Assembly (NCBI GenBank): GCA_037833965.1
Contig: AP031351.1
Span: 16,194,501-16,258,500, forward strand
Direction: 5' to 3'
Length of the DNA: 64,000 nt
From: Marchantia polymorpha subsp. ruderalis
Lineage: Eukaryota > Streptophyta > Marchantiopsida > Marchantiales > Marchantiaceae
Of this stretch, positions 37,408 through 48,571 are shown one piece after another. The position numbers and the translations under genes were made by a program. The notes beneath the pieces are model-generated. The model saw only the letters and a list, made by a program, of their open reading frames with translations, was not told where the DNA came from and ran no database searches. How positions within the stretch are numbered: position 1 is the first letter of the stretch; each line of letters begins with the position of its first letter.

Positions 37408-38003
37408 TAGAGTTGGAGTCACACCCTCAAGAGTCATGCCCCGATCACATTAATGCATACGGACATGTTTGTACGTATTAATTAAATATATCTTTGAGAT
37501 TACGGCTCATGTGTGAATACTGTTACCAACCGTGTTATGTGTCAACATTAAAACAATTTTACGTGTCATTCTTTAAAAAACGGTTTACGTGGCACTCTCT
37601 AAAACAAAAACGATCTAATTCTCTATTTCACATCATCACGCGTCTTGTTTGAAAAGACCAATGGTCGTCGACTTGTACTTATCTTTTCACTTTGATTGAT
37701 GCTCAAACTCCACAGCTCACAAAATTCATACAGTTAATGATCGTTTATCGATTACTTCATATGGTTATAAGGTGAGGGTTTCAAGATTAGATTAATTGTT
37801 CAATAGTTTTGGAATCAAGGTGTACAACTTGATAGTTCCAATCAAGAGCTTTTAAGTTCGTATATGTGTAAATTCAAAAATACATGTATGTATAATTTTT
37901 TGTATATACATACAGCCATGCATAGGGGGCATGAGGCATGTCTTTAGAGCTTGAAAGGCACAGTGGGCATGCCTCCGGAAAAATCTTTGTGACTCCAACT
38001 CTA
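37408..38003. mobile_element. Non-autonomous hAT-type element (596 bp)
   Basis: The element is bounded by perfect 16-bp terminal inverted repeats (TAGAGTTGGAGTCACA, 37408-37423 and 37988-38003). It is flanked on both sides by the exact 8-bp direct repeat GTTACATG (37400-37407 and 38004-38011). An 8-bp target duplication is characteristic of the hAT superfamily. A weaker second inverted match (ATGCCC) lies about 30 nt inside each end. The interior has no transposase frame, so it must be mobilised in trans, if at all. The exact duplication suggests a fairly young insertion. Confidence 0.88.
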
Positions 38004-38011
38004 GTTACATG

Positions 38012-39450
38012 CATCTCCATTTCTGCACATTTACCCATATCTCTTGGTGAGACATGATTTAATCAAAGTTTTGATTCCTTTAATCATATTGAATGACAAA
38101 TTACGGATAACTCATGTTGCTATTTGTAGATCTCTATTGTCAAATATCAAAGTTTGTTGTATACATTTGTACTACAAACAATATGAGGATAGTCTAATTG
38201 TAAACGGGGTTTATACCTATTTCGCTTTGAGTATATTGCCATATCTTATTCTATCCACTTGACGCCATAGAGGAAACCATCGAGTTTGAATGTCATGTAC
38301 AATTGAATACATCAAGATGGCGTCAAGAGAAACAAAGTACGAGGTGGATGTACTCAAATTTCAAGTATGTGAAAATTTAAGTCTCAAAAGTAGTTGACTC
38401 ATTCACACAACATCACAAGTGATGGACTTTTTCCAAACATTAGATGAAATGGAGTCAATTTTTTGATAGCGAGCGATCGTCCGATCACCGAGAGCATGGT
38501 TGCATGATCAAGGGTTCCTCGCAAAAAATATGCTTCGCTTTGACGTTCATTTGTGGACGAATCGATGCGTCGGATCCCCGTGCAGATGATTTATCTACAC
38601 TCATAGTACTGAATAGAGTCATCGAGGGCGGAGAGAGTACTCTCCGTCCGTTGTCGTCTCACTTGCAAACAATGAAATGGTGGCAGGTACCGAGAATGAG
38701 ATTGTTTCAGCAAGTACATGTATTTATCGCGATTTAATATGAATTAAACTTAATGTGATATGACAAGTTACACGAGTGCGGTAGTGATATGAGATTTGGA
38801 CGTAGTACTCATCACAGATTATGTCAAAACATAGACATGACATAATTCAGATTCTTTGAACATGGAAAGTCACTTTGCTTTGCCCTTGCTTATTTCATTC
38901 TTCGACGTTCACAAAGTTTCATGGTGATATATCACCATGAAACTCTCTCATATCTTGAATCAATGACGTATCAAATCAAAGGACAAAGACGTTTGCGTAC
39001 TATATTTGTATGCTTTTATATATATTGAAAGATTTCAAGTATATAATTCCACCTTTTGGCTAGATCAAGCCTAACGATGAAACTTCTCATGTATAACTTC
39101 TTTTGTTCATCTTGAAAATAGTGAAAGATCTTAAATATTGATCGTGTGTGAAAGCATACAAAGCTCATATGTGACACTTCACACCATGAATTGTCATCAA
39201 CTTTTCAAATATCTTAGAACACGAGTTCACAAACACACACCTCTTCTTGCATAGTTCTTGATGTTATTTTTCAATATTGAAATGGATTTTAATGTCGCAA
39301 GGAATGTCAAACTCAAACGCAGTATCCATAAAGTCAATACAAAAATCTAATACACATCACAACTTCAGATATTAAAATAGTATTAAAGTACACAATACTA
39401 TCTAATCTTGAAATATTTGAAAATTCACTTCATAGCTTTCCAATGTAGGC
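38012..39450. other. AT-rich spacer, no gene seen
   Basis: Short unrecognised frames only. An imperfect inverted repeat with 11-nt arms (CTTGACGCCAT) spans 38258-38327, and a perfect palindrome lies at 38915-38944. Confidence 0.5.
38915..38944. repeat. 30-bp perfect palindrome
   Basis: Zero-loop palindrome (AGTTTCATGGTGATA and its exact complement). Confidence 0.95.
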
Positions 39451-39720
39451 TTGGCCACAATCGCGTTAACGATTAAGCGATTAAGAAAAAAAGTGGACCG
39501 AGTAAGTGATTAATTAGATCAATTAACCAATAGTTTAACGGTCCAGGTTTGGCCCGTATCGATTAACGGTTGATCAATATTTTAACTGGTCCAGGGTTGG
39601 CCACAGTCTGGTTATGATTAACTTATAGTTTAACTTGTCCAAACTTGGCCGCACTTTGGTTAACCAATTAAAAAAATAAATTGTATCGGTTAATCAGTCC
39701 AAATTTTTGGAAAAAACAAC
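39451..39720. repeat. Degenerate 48-49 bp tandem array (TTGGCC units)
   Basis: TTGGCC recurs at 39451, 39549, 39597 and 39645, spaced 98 (2 x 49), 48 and 48 bp. Each unit then carries a GGTTAAC/GATTAAC-like motif and a TTTAAC..GTCCA segment. Lying about 0.8 kb beyond the 3' side of the hAT transposase relic, it may be that element's subterminal repeat region. Confidence 0.75.
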
Positions 39721-40539
39721 CAATAATGCAATACACATTTTAATAATTTTGAGTAGTTTGTTTTTGGAATTAACCAAATTTTTTGAAAAAAAAATGTATG
39801 ATGTACGTTGCTTTCGAAATAAGCCAATTTTTTTTAAAAAACATGGAATGATGCAATACAAATTATATTAATTTTGAGGAGCTTACTCTTGGAATAAATG
39901 ATTCCAACTTTTCAATTTCATCGTCATTTCAATGTGTTCATCCGATAATTTATATATATCCGAACGAATAAATCCATCAATCTCCAAAAACGCCAATTCA
40001 AATGCCATAGAAGATACTTGAATCATCAACGTGTCCCTGACAATTCTCGATAAGGTCAAAAAACGATTGCTGTGATATTTCCATCATAGCAATACGTCGA
40101 ACACGCGACGATCCGCTCTCGCCGTGAGCATGAAGAAGTCGTCGATCTCGTCAGCGTGTGCAACGTTTTCAATGACACCATCTCTCTCTTCAAAAAATGA
40201 TTTAAATATAACTATAGTTTGAGATGTATGCTACTCCAAACACAAGCCGTAATCCATCATCAATATGAATCAAATTTGATCTTTGAGTTCCATGATTTTA
40301 GGGTACGCATTACTGGATCTAGGATCAAGAAGCAAAGCGATTTTGGAAGCTTGACAATTCATATTGGCACTATAATCAAGCAACTTGAGCTTCATGGCAG
40401 TACCAGCCTGTTTCACTATCGGAGTGATGAATCAAGTGTCTATTTGTCCAAAACGGGTTTTTTCACACAAGGTAAGAAGATGCTTGTAGATTAGAGGTTG
40501 GAGAAATAGTGCAACGTAGCCACGTTCACTAGTGGCGAC

Positions 40540-41821
40540 ACTGCAATGGTACGCAAATTGCAAAAAATCTTTGCATGATTTGAGAACACATCAATCCATG
40601 TGGGACAAAGCCATATTGGCCAATCGATCACAGAAATTTTTGGAGTTAGAGAATGTTGAAAATACATCACGATACCTAAATACATCACGATACTGGTTGA
40701 TCATGGTGAACATAAAATTCCAACACGTCTTCATAACCAGACCAGGAACTTCAACACGGTCCTTGGAAACGCCTAGCACAACAATCAATTTTGAAAACTA
40801 GACGTGGATAGCAACAGATCCACGAACAAATTTGAGTATTTGATGAAGCATTTGCACTTCTTTTTTTATGAAATGTGTAACATCACATACATCACGATTG
40901 ATGGCGTGACAAATGCATCGTATATGAAAACCATCCTCCAACCGAATAGAGTATTGATCATTCAAATTTCGTCCCACAATGGTCATGATCGGTGGCATCT
41001 CTTTGCTGTTGTCGGATGTAACGGCCTTGATCTTGGATCTCATGTTGAAATCTTTCATCGCTGAAAGAATCAAGTCTAATGTAGTGTGTTGATTGAGTGG
41101 ATGTGAAAAATAGCAAAATTCTAGCACAATAGATTGAAGTTTCCACTTTTCATCAATCCACTAGACTGTAATCATCATATAGCCACACATCACGTGAGAC
41201 AACCAACATTCTAGAGTGAGAGCAATCGCTTCCTTGATATACTCTATAATTGAATAAAATTGTAGTAATGCTCGTTCAAAATGATGAGATAATGAGCGTG
41301 TTAGAATTTGTCACGATGATAGTGAGTAATGGAGGTTGAGACGTTAGAAAAATGATCAAAATGTTTTATTCTCGACAAGGTTGAACGCTTGTTAGATATA
41401 CATCATAAATGCAACCAAGGTATTTAAATTGTCTTTTTTGAACTCGTTATCCAACTCATACGGATCCTGCAGTTTATCATTTAGACCAAAAAATAATCTG
41501 CAGATAATCACTTGATTTTTGAACTTTTGACATATTGTGTTTTACAAGATAACGAGACAACGTGCTTGTTCCAATTTTGGCCAAAAATGATGTCATGCAT
41601 CTATTGTTCTGAGAACCTATGGGCTTGAAGCACATGATATGAGATTTATTGGAATCTTTCATCAATTTGAAATGATTCAAAATCCAACTTGGATAAGATT
41701 TTGCCTTTCGTTTACGACCAGTAGATGTTTTTGTTATTTGGCTAGAAAAAACGATAAACTCTTCATGTGTACTTATGAACCAGTATGATTTTGAATCCGC
41801 AACGAGAGTAAGATCGGCCAT
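40540..41821 (-). pseudogene. hAT transposase (RICESLEEPER-type), degenerate
   Basis: The minus strand carries scattered pieces of a plant hAT transposase. At 41477-41821 there is a BED-finger-like N-terminus ending GTSTLSRYLVKHN, but the second zinc cysteine is missing. At about 40798-41146 lies the catalytic-core segment with KAVTSDNSKEM and FHIRCICHAINRD, which match the TSDN and H.RC..H.LN motifs. At about 40540-40790 there is a WNF...RDVF segment like the usual RWNSTY...YRDVF, followed by a CKDFL block. The pieces are separated by stops and frameshifts, and no C-terminal dimerisation domain was identified. An 18-bp tandem duplication repeats RYRDVF near 40664-40699. Confidence 0.8.
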
Positions 41822-41885
41822 GCTGACTCACAACTTGAAAGTATATGCATCGATGGGAGAAATAGGCAAATTCCACCAGACACTT

Positions 41886-42020
41886 TAGAATATATTTAAC
41901 ATTCAAAAATAAGCAAAATACAATTACAATTACAGTATATAAGCAGATCCCACCTAACATCTTAAAACATATTTAACATTTAAAAATAAGCAAAATACAA
42001 TTACAATTACAGTATGTAAA
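41886..42020. repeat. Imperfect 78-bp tandem duplication
   Basis: A block ending in AATACAATTACAATTACAGT occurs twice, offset by 78 bp, with a few differences. It lies just upstream of the hAT transposase start. Confidence 0.8.
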
Positions 42021-42083
42021 CACATCATGAATTTGAGTCTACTTTATTTCAGGGAGACTTAAATTCAAGATGTGTTTACATAC
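42012..42083. repeat. Imperfect long inverted repeat
   Basis: GTATGTAAACACATC at the left end pairs with GATGTGTTTACATAC at the right, continuing inward with one or two mismatches through ATTTGAGTCT. The loop is about 14 nt. Confidence 0.8.
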
Positions 42084-44114
42084 ATACTAATTCCTATACT
42101 GAAATCACATGAATCATCTTGATTCAGATACGAGTGCCACATGAGGTATGATAAGGTATAATCAATCTGTAATATAAAGTACACTGAATGAACAACAAGG
42201 TAATTAACAAAATCACTATGTTGAGATGAAGGTGTCTATGATGAATCTCCAACGAATACGATATTCGTGGCACAGGAACAGTTGCTACAAAATTGCATTC
42301 CATATTTACAAAAAGCTACATCTCCGAGTTTGAAGGTCTAGAGTACATTTTTTGATTGATTGCATAGGATTAGTAGACAAGAATCTACTGCAAAGTCAAC
42401 TAAGAAAAATCTACAGATTTACATGTATCGGATGTCTATCAAATATCATATTACAAAAACCAGTGAAGACAAAATCTTAAATTCTATAATATAGAAGAAC
42501 CAAAAGTCAGAAACAAATCAATTTAGAGTACAATTCAATTATTCATTTGTATTAATTTTCAAAATAAAATAATAAGCTAATAATTCTTGCAAGATTATGA
42601 TTATATTCAGAAGTACATTATGTTAGTTGAACGATCATACTTCAATCAAGAATGCCACCGAATCATGCGTTAAAAGTTTATTGCAAAGTAAGTTGATGTT
42701 GATTGAAAGTGACGATATCTTTACCTTTATACTTTGCTACAAATCCGCCAAAACTTAGTGAACTTTAACTATTTTATGCGAATTTTACATAATCTTACAT
42801 TTAGCACAACTATCAATTTTAGATTGAAATCACGCTAAAAGACTTTTACTTTATGGTCATTATGCAGGAAACATTCAAACTATCTCCAAGAAATTATAGT
42901 ACTAAATTGGAAAAATTGAAATTGTGAAAGAGAAAGGAGAACAAATTCTTCTCAAACACTGATGAAAAGTGATAAATTTCAAGATCAAAGATCTTGAGAC
43001 CGAGATTTGTTTTACAACATGATTTCATATGAATGTATGCAAATTGTGAAGTAAGTTGCTTATTACAATTTTCAGTTAGTTGAAGGTATTCGTAATGTTG
43101 AATTAGAAAGAAACACTCAAAATCAATATCAAATGTATGTGATGTCTCAAGTGATGTATTGTGAATTACTTAAAATGCTTAGAGAAGAATTTAAAATCAA
43201 TTTTTTTTATCCATATTGCGATTCCATGAAATAATTTTGTAACAAGTATTCTACTGATATGATTGAAAAAAATCACAAATGACTTCTTCATGCTTACAAC
43301 TCCGAGGTGGGAGTAAAAGATCAAATCTATAAGCATGACCATGTCACGAACTTCAAGGATGCGTGGAATGATTTGAATGATCAATTGAGTTCAATTCATG
43401 TGCGTTTGTAGTATTTTTGAATCTTATAGTATTGCATAAAAGTTATGTAGATCAAGTTCATAACATGAGGCTTTAAGCTTCTGAAGATTTCAATTGAGTT
43501 GAAGTTTTGTACGTCTGTAAAATTTCAATCGACGAAATTAGTACATTAGGTTTCAAACTTATGCATATATCAGTTGAGTCGAATTCATGTGAGTTTTTAC
43601 AATTTCAACTGCGTCTTATGTGCTTTTGGAAGATTTCAATGTGAAGTTTATGATTTCACATGAATGATAATTCTAATCAGTCAAATTAGATGTAAAATTT
43701 TCATGTGGATTCTAAGATGTATGATCATTCTTATCACTCTAAGTGGATGTCAGCAAGTATTGTGAATATATAACACAGGAAATCTGGATGCAATTCCATG
43801 TCTTGATGGAGACTAATTATCAATCTTGTTGAATTGCTTGGTTTACTAATTTTGATGGTATATCTTTACATGACATTTGATTGATCCATTTAGATTGAGT
43901 GAGTTAACATATCAATTGGAGTAGTTTAGATTGAGTGCAATAACAAGCCTCATGTAATGATGATTTTTGTGAATGGAATTATAGAATCACATTCTCTCGA
44001 AGACTTGATTGTGTGCTACGCCATTACTGTGTTTTACAAACTTGGTCATATATGTGGAAGACGTCACGGACACGAGAGCATGCAGTAGAAGTTATGTCAC
44101 ATATGATACTTTCT
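42084..44114. other. AT-rich spacer, no gene identified
   Basis: No recognisable protein domain. Around 43.4-43.7 kb a motif like TTTCAATTGAGT recurs at irregular intervals, suggesting a decayed tandem array. Confidence 0.45.
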
Positions 44115-44818
44115 TGTTAGAATGTATTGAATGTGAGGTATGATTCTTTTGTAGTCAAAAGACTCTTGTAATCAAAAGACTCTTGTAATCAACAGGCTGT
44201 TAGACACCTTCAAGGTATGGGTTGTAGTTTGTGAGCTTGCAGAGACGTGCAGACACGAAGCCTATATAAGAGTTCTAATTCATTGATTATAACATTAATG
44301 ATCAAGCAGAAGCACCGATACCGGTGGAGTTCATGAGCTCATGATTGAACCCAGGATTACAGTTTACTATACTCATCAAGTTAATGCGTAAATCAAAGTT
44401 AATACTTTGGAGAGTTTCAGACTACACTATGTTCCTATGAAGTTGTGCATTGAGATCACAAGTAGACTATGCTAATGTAATATCTTCAATTATTTCTTTA
44501 TCTAATTAATATATCTTGTGATAGTTACGGTTGTGCATTGAGATCACAAGTAAACTATGCTAATGTAATATCTTCAATTATTTCTTTATCTAATTAATAT
44601 ATCTTGTGATAGTTACGGTCTCGTTAACTCATGTAGAAAATGTCATTGTGTAATTAAGTTTTTGTCGAGAATTTGTCTCCGAGTAATAATATAGGTTACA
44701 AATCTTATTTTTTCTTGAAGTGAGAAGATTGTTGAGACTATCTCCGTTGACTATTTATAGCTAAGAATAGTCTCGGTGTTGGTTATTTAACCCAAGTGTT
44801 ATATGTATTACCATAACA
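44115..44818. mobile_element. LTR-like segment (possible solo LTR)
   Basis: The segment starts TGTTA and ends TAACA, as LTRs do, and has a TATA-box-like CCTATATAAG at 44261-44270. Flanking pentamers do not match and no adjacent primer-binding site is clear, so the limits are uncertain. It includes an 88-bp tandem duplication and a 17-bp repeat of AAAAGACTCTTGTAATC. Confidence 0.3.
44442..44617. repeat. 88-bp tandem duplication
   Basis: Units 44442-44529 and 44530-44617 are direct copies; one substitution was noticed (GTAGAC versus GTAAAC). Confidence 0.95.
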
Positions 44819-45199
44819 CTAGTGCATTACCGTCACAAGTGAATTTCCCATGAGGAAGTAGATTTTTGTGATGAACTATGTTCCGTTTGTTGTCTCTACT
44901 CATCTTGTGTTTATTGTTACATGATTTTCTGTTGAAGGTTAACAGATAAGCTAATTGAGGTTGTATTACCAATGGAATCTTTGTATTCTTACCAACTAGG
45001 GATAACTTAAAATATTGCATGTACATCACCCATCTTGAGGATACAATTTATACTGAAGATACATCTTGAGGATAAATTGTATGTAAAAAAAAAAAAACCA
45101 AACAATTATGACGTAGATATCTGAAGTACGACTAAAGTATCTAATGTTGGAGGATCCATTACTCTACCAATGAACATGTGACGTGGAGAGAGCGCGCTG

Positions 45200-46019
45200 A
45201 TCATGTACCAAGCCTGACGAGTGCCGGCATATAAGTGAGTTGTAGGGAAGTACCGACACACCGAGGTATAACATTCTTCTGATTTCTTTTGAAGAGTTTG
45301 ATGGTTCGTGGACGAGCAGCAGTGCCTTGCGTGCGAAATCGATAGCACTTTTTCTCGTTTCTCCTCCACCGCAATTCAGCGGAATTCTGAATCGTCATAC
45401 ATGTTGTACAGTTTTGAGTACAATTGACAGTGTTCTGATTTCATGAGAAGATTGCACGCGCGACGATTCGCCGGAGAGGTGGTCCTAGGAGGAGGAGCAG
45501 CAGTTCGACTCTAGGCGTGCTGGTTGTGTGAAGGCGAGGACGCTGTTGTGTTCAGGTTGCATTCAACGGAGAGCGATCGACGAGTTGTGAAGACAGAGAA
45601 GGGGACGAAAGAGAAGAGAAGATAGCCCTGGCTGGCGTTCAGGTCATGGCTCAGTGGAACCAGGGTTATGAGTATCAACGGTGGTAGGGTTGCAAAGCCC
45701 CCTTTGGTTCAGGTTATCAAATTTGGGGAAGATTGGATTGTAAGACGAGGAGGGAGGGGAATTTCTGTTCAGTGGCTATGAATTGAATTAGGTGATGAAC
45801 ATCTGGCGATTTTTCGACCAGTGTGTTGGTCAAGACTGACGGATTTCCTATTGTGAATGAGACAATTGTCCGTAGACTGAAACCATTTCCTTAGGTTGAT
45901 CGATTGTCAGAAACCCTAAATTTTCTGCCGGGTTTCTTTCCCGTGAATTGGAGAAACTTCGTTTAACAATCCCTGCCGAAACCTGAAACAGCAGAGCTTG
46001 TTATAATCCGGTTTCGAAT
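45200..46019 (+). promoter_or_regulatory. Presumed promoter and leader of TFIIE-beta gene
   Basis: Composition shifts from AT-rich to GC-richer DNA from about 45.1 kb. Several upstream ATGs occur before the chosen start at 46020, so a leader intron is possible but cannot be demonstrated. Confidence 0.35.
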
Positions 46020-47283
46020 ATGGCTTTATCTCAAAAGTTAGCGCAATTTAACAAGCAGCAGGAGAAGCTTCAGGCGTCGTTAGCTAAGATCAACCAGTCC
46101 CGCCCTGCCCCTGCCCCTCAACCGAAGGTTACGGTATCTCGAAAGGCGCCTGCACGAGAGGCCTCTCAAAATTCCGTCCCTTTCTCACAGAGATTTTCCT
46201 TCACAAATGATACTGAAAAGCTTACGCAAATTGCCACCATTCGGAGGGCCCCTGTCGGAGCTCAAATCAAGCGCGTCCTCGATCTTTTGCTTGAGGTGCG
46301 TGTGACTTTCGTGTCTTTAAATTTGCCAGAATTAGTACGCTCTTGCAAACGTCACACCTGATGAATTTTACTTTGTGTACAGACAAGACAATCTTTGCTT
46401 CCCGAGGAGATCAACGAATCTTGCTTCGTGGATGTGTCAGCTAACAAAGAACTGCTTGAGAGTCTGAAGAGCAACGTCAAAGTTTCGTTCGATGGCCAGC
46501 GCTTCGCTTACAAGGTTGGCCTATTGAAGATTTTCCTTCCGGGATTTCTTTTCAGCTTTTGGATAAGTTTCGTGGTTAAGTAGGGCGTGGACGTGGAAGT
46601 GGACGTTTGATTTTGAGAGTATACGGTGATGACATTCTTCCTGTTGTGGGCATTCAGTCAAAGCATGACATCAAGTGCAAGCAGGAATTGCTCGTTCTCA
46701 TCAGAAAAGTCCCAGAGGGGATTCCGATGGGAGATCTGAAAGATTCCTACCCCGGAGTAATTTCTGACGTACAGGTTCGTGAACTTAGAAGAATTCAACC
46801 CGCAAAGCTAGGAATCACTCTGCCTTGACGAGAGTGGTTAAGGTGCTATAGAAGAATGCAGGTCCTTTGCATCAACTGATAGTCCACAGCTGGTTATGTA
46901 GGTATGGATGGACCATCGACCGTTGATGTCCGATTTGTTTGTGACAGGAGCTGAAAGCAAGCGGGGATATATGGTTGCTGATGAATAGCGATTCACAAGA
47001 AGACATTGCTTACCCCAACGACCCTAGGATCAAAATCAAAGTCGATGAGGACTTGAAGCAGCTCATTAGGAGTATTGAAATGCCTCGGGAATTCATCGAC
47101 GTAGAGAGAGAGTTGACGAAAGCTGGCATGAAGCCCGCCACAAATACTGCCAGGAGAGAGGCTTTGAAGGGTGCACTGCGCACACAGCAGACTCAGAAAA
47201 AGACGAAGAAAAGACGTGAAACTAAAAGAACCAAATACACAAACGCTCACTTGCCCGAGCTGTTTCAGATGAACTTAGGATAG
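46020..47283 (+). CDS. TFIIE-beta (TFA2): General transcription factor TFIIE, beta subunit
   Basis: Four exons, 46020-46295, 46383-46514, 46658-46774 and 46948-47283, join in phase 0 with GT-AG introns of under 180 bp to give 286 aa, a normal plant length. TFIIE-beta pairs with TFIIE-alpha in the RNA polymerase II pre-initiation complex and helps recruit TFIIH. Sequence support: a coiled-coil-like N-terminus (KLAQFNKQQEKLQASLAKI), a first winged helix starting near residue 75 (GAQIKRVLDLLLE then LPEEINE), a second winged helix across exons 3-4 (VPEGIPMGDLKDSYPG ... WLLMNSDSQEDIAYPNDP), and a basic C-terminal tail (KKTKKRRETKRTK) followed by HLPELF, all family hallmarks. The start gives the usual length and N-terminus. 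It is intact, with no sign of duplication or transfer. Confidence 0.95.
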
Positions 47284-48234
47284 TATTTTTGTACCCTGGC
47301 GGTTGTGTACATAGCAAAGGACATTTTCTCGAGTCCTCGAGTTGTTTCCTCGCAGGAACTGACACTCCTGTTTAATTTATAAGCACTTCATCGACCGATT
47401 TCAGTTGCCAGGTTTCTAGTGTGTAGTTTCACACGCGGGATGAGACGAATTTCATTCAACGTGAAAGGTTTTCGCGAAATTCCCGACCTCATTTGTTCTC
47501 CGACAGAAAAAATTTATGGGAGTTAGACCCTCTCCATCGATTCACCCTATGGAATCGGATCCGAAGTTCTAAAACGTATTCCTGTACACATATAATGCTA
47601 GTTTTAGTGGACCTCTGCAATCGCAAATCCCTACTAGAACTGCACAGTCTAGTGAAATTCACAGAACTTGAGTCATGACTCGAGACATGGCGATGTCAAC
47701 ACCCCTGCGGTACATACTTGTATAATAGGATCGATACTAGCAGAGGGTGTCAACATGATGACATTGACGTTCATCCAGCGCTGTAATTCTGGTGCACCTT
47801 GGCACTCCAGAAATAAAGTATCACTAGGTTCGTACCAATTCCACCCGACTCAAAACCTCATCAAACTTCTGTTGTTGCGAGATAAGTTGTTCACACGATT
47901 CTTTCAGGAGAAAAGAAGACGTCCTTGTATACCACAAACAAACCAGAATCAAATTCTCCCTGACTTTTGGACCTTGAATTATGAGAGTCTGATGTCTTTG
48001 TCGGCTTTTCAGCTCTCACCTGCATGGAGCTTTCTAAAGATTAGAGGCAGTATCTCTGGGAACAGATGTAAGCTTCACGCTCCATGTAAAAAACTCAAAG
48101 TCAGATGTTCACCTGCAGTGAGTGAGGAGTATTAAAACCAAACTAAAACATCGTCGAATGCGCAGGGTCGCCACTATGCGATTAATTCTAATGCGCAACT
48201 AGCTTATATCTTACTCCATCTCCTCATCTCCTAA
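47284..48234. other. 3' UTR of TFIIE-beta and spacer
   Basis: This holds the likely 3' untranslated region. A 155-codon plus-strand frame at 47668-48135 has no recognisable domain or compositional support, so it is not called as a gene. Confidence 0.5.
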
Positions 48235-48243
48235 TTAGATCAA

Positions 48244-48562
48244 GTGCCAGACTAGGGCCACACCCGCTACATACAAACAACTGATTGCGCGTCAAAGCAC
48301 GACTCCTTTCAAACCCAGTTGCTAACCCGAGCTAGTCCGCGATGCAGAGGAGAGCGTAGTCGAGAGGCTTCGAGGGGCGTGGGGCCACTGTTTCCCGCGT
48401 TGCTGCCACTTGTACTGCTTCTACCGCTGCCGCAGGTGCTACCGTTCTATTGATCTATTTCGACTGCCATGCCGCTTTAACTCCTTTCAGCAGCTTTGGT
48501 TGAGGCAATTTACACGGGCGGGAGTGGCTGTAGCAAAAATGGGTGTGGCCCTAGTCTGCCAC
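48244..48562. mobile_element. Mutator-type MITE (319 bp)
   Basis: The terminal inverted repeats are 22 bp with one mismatch: GTGCCAGACTAGGGCC... on the left and GTGGCAGACTAGGGCC... on the right (as complement), both continuing to ACACCC. The exact 9-bp direct repeat TTAGATCAA flanks the element (48235-48243 and 48563-48571). A 9-bp target duplication points to the Mutator/MULE superfamily. A further inverted match (GCTACA) occurs a few bases farther in. The interior is GC-rich with no transposase frame. Confidence 0.88.
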
Positions 48563-48571
48563 TTAGATCAA

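Noticed and set aside
43160..43400. Possible decayed retroelement gag around 43.2-43.4 kb
   Set aside because: A few protein-like phrases appear on the plus strand across stops, but no motif identifies a family.
44115..44818. Complete solo LTR with target duplication
   Set aside because: Flanking pentamers do not match and no primer-binding site is evident; kept only as a low-confidence LTR-like segment.
47668..48135. 155-codon frame downstream of TFIIE-beta
   Set aside because: No domain, no splice context, composition like spacer; likely chance or UTR.
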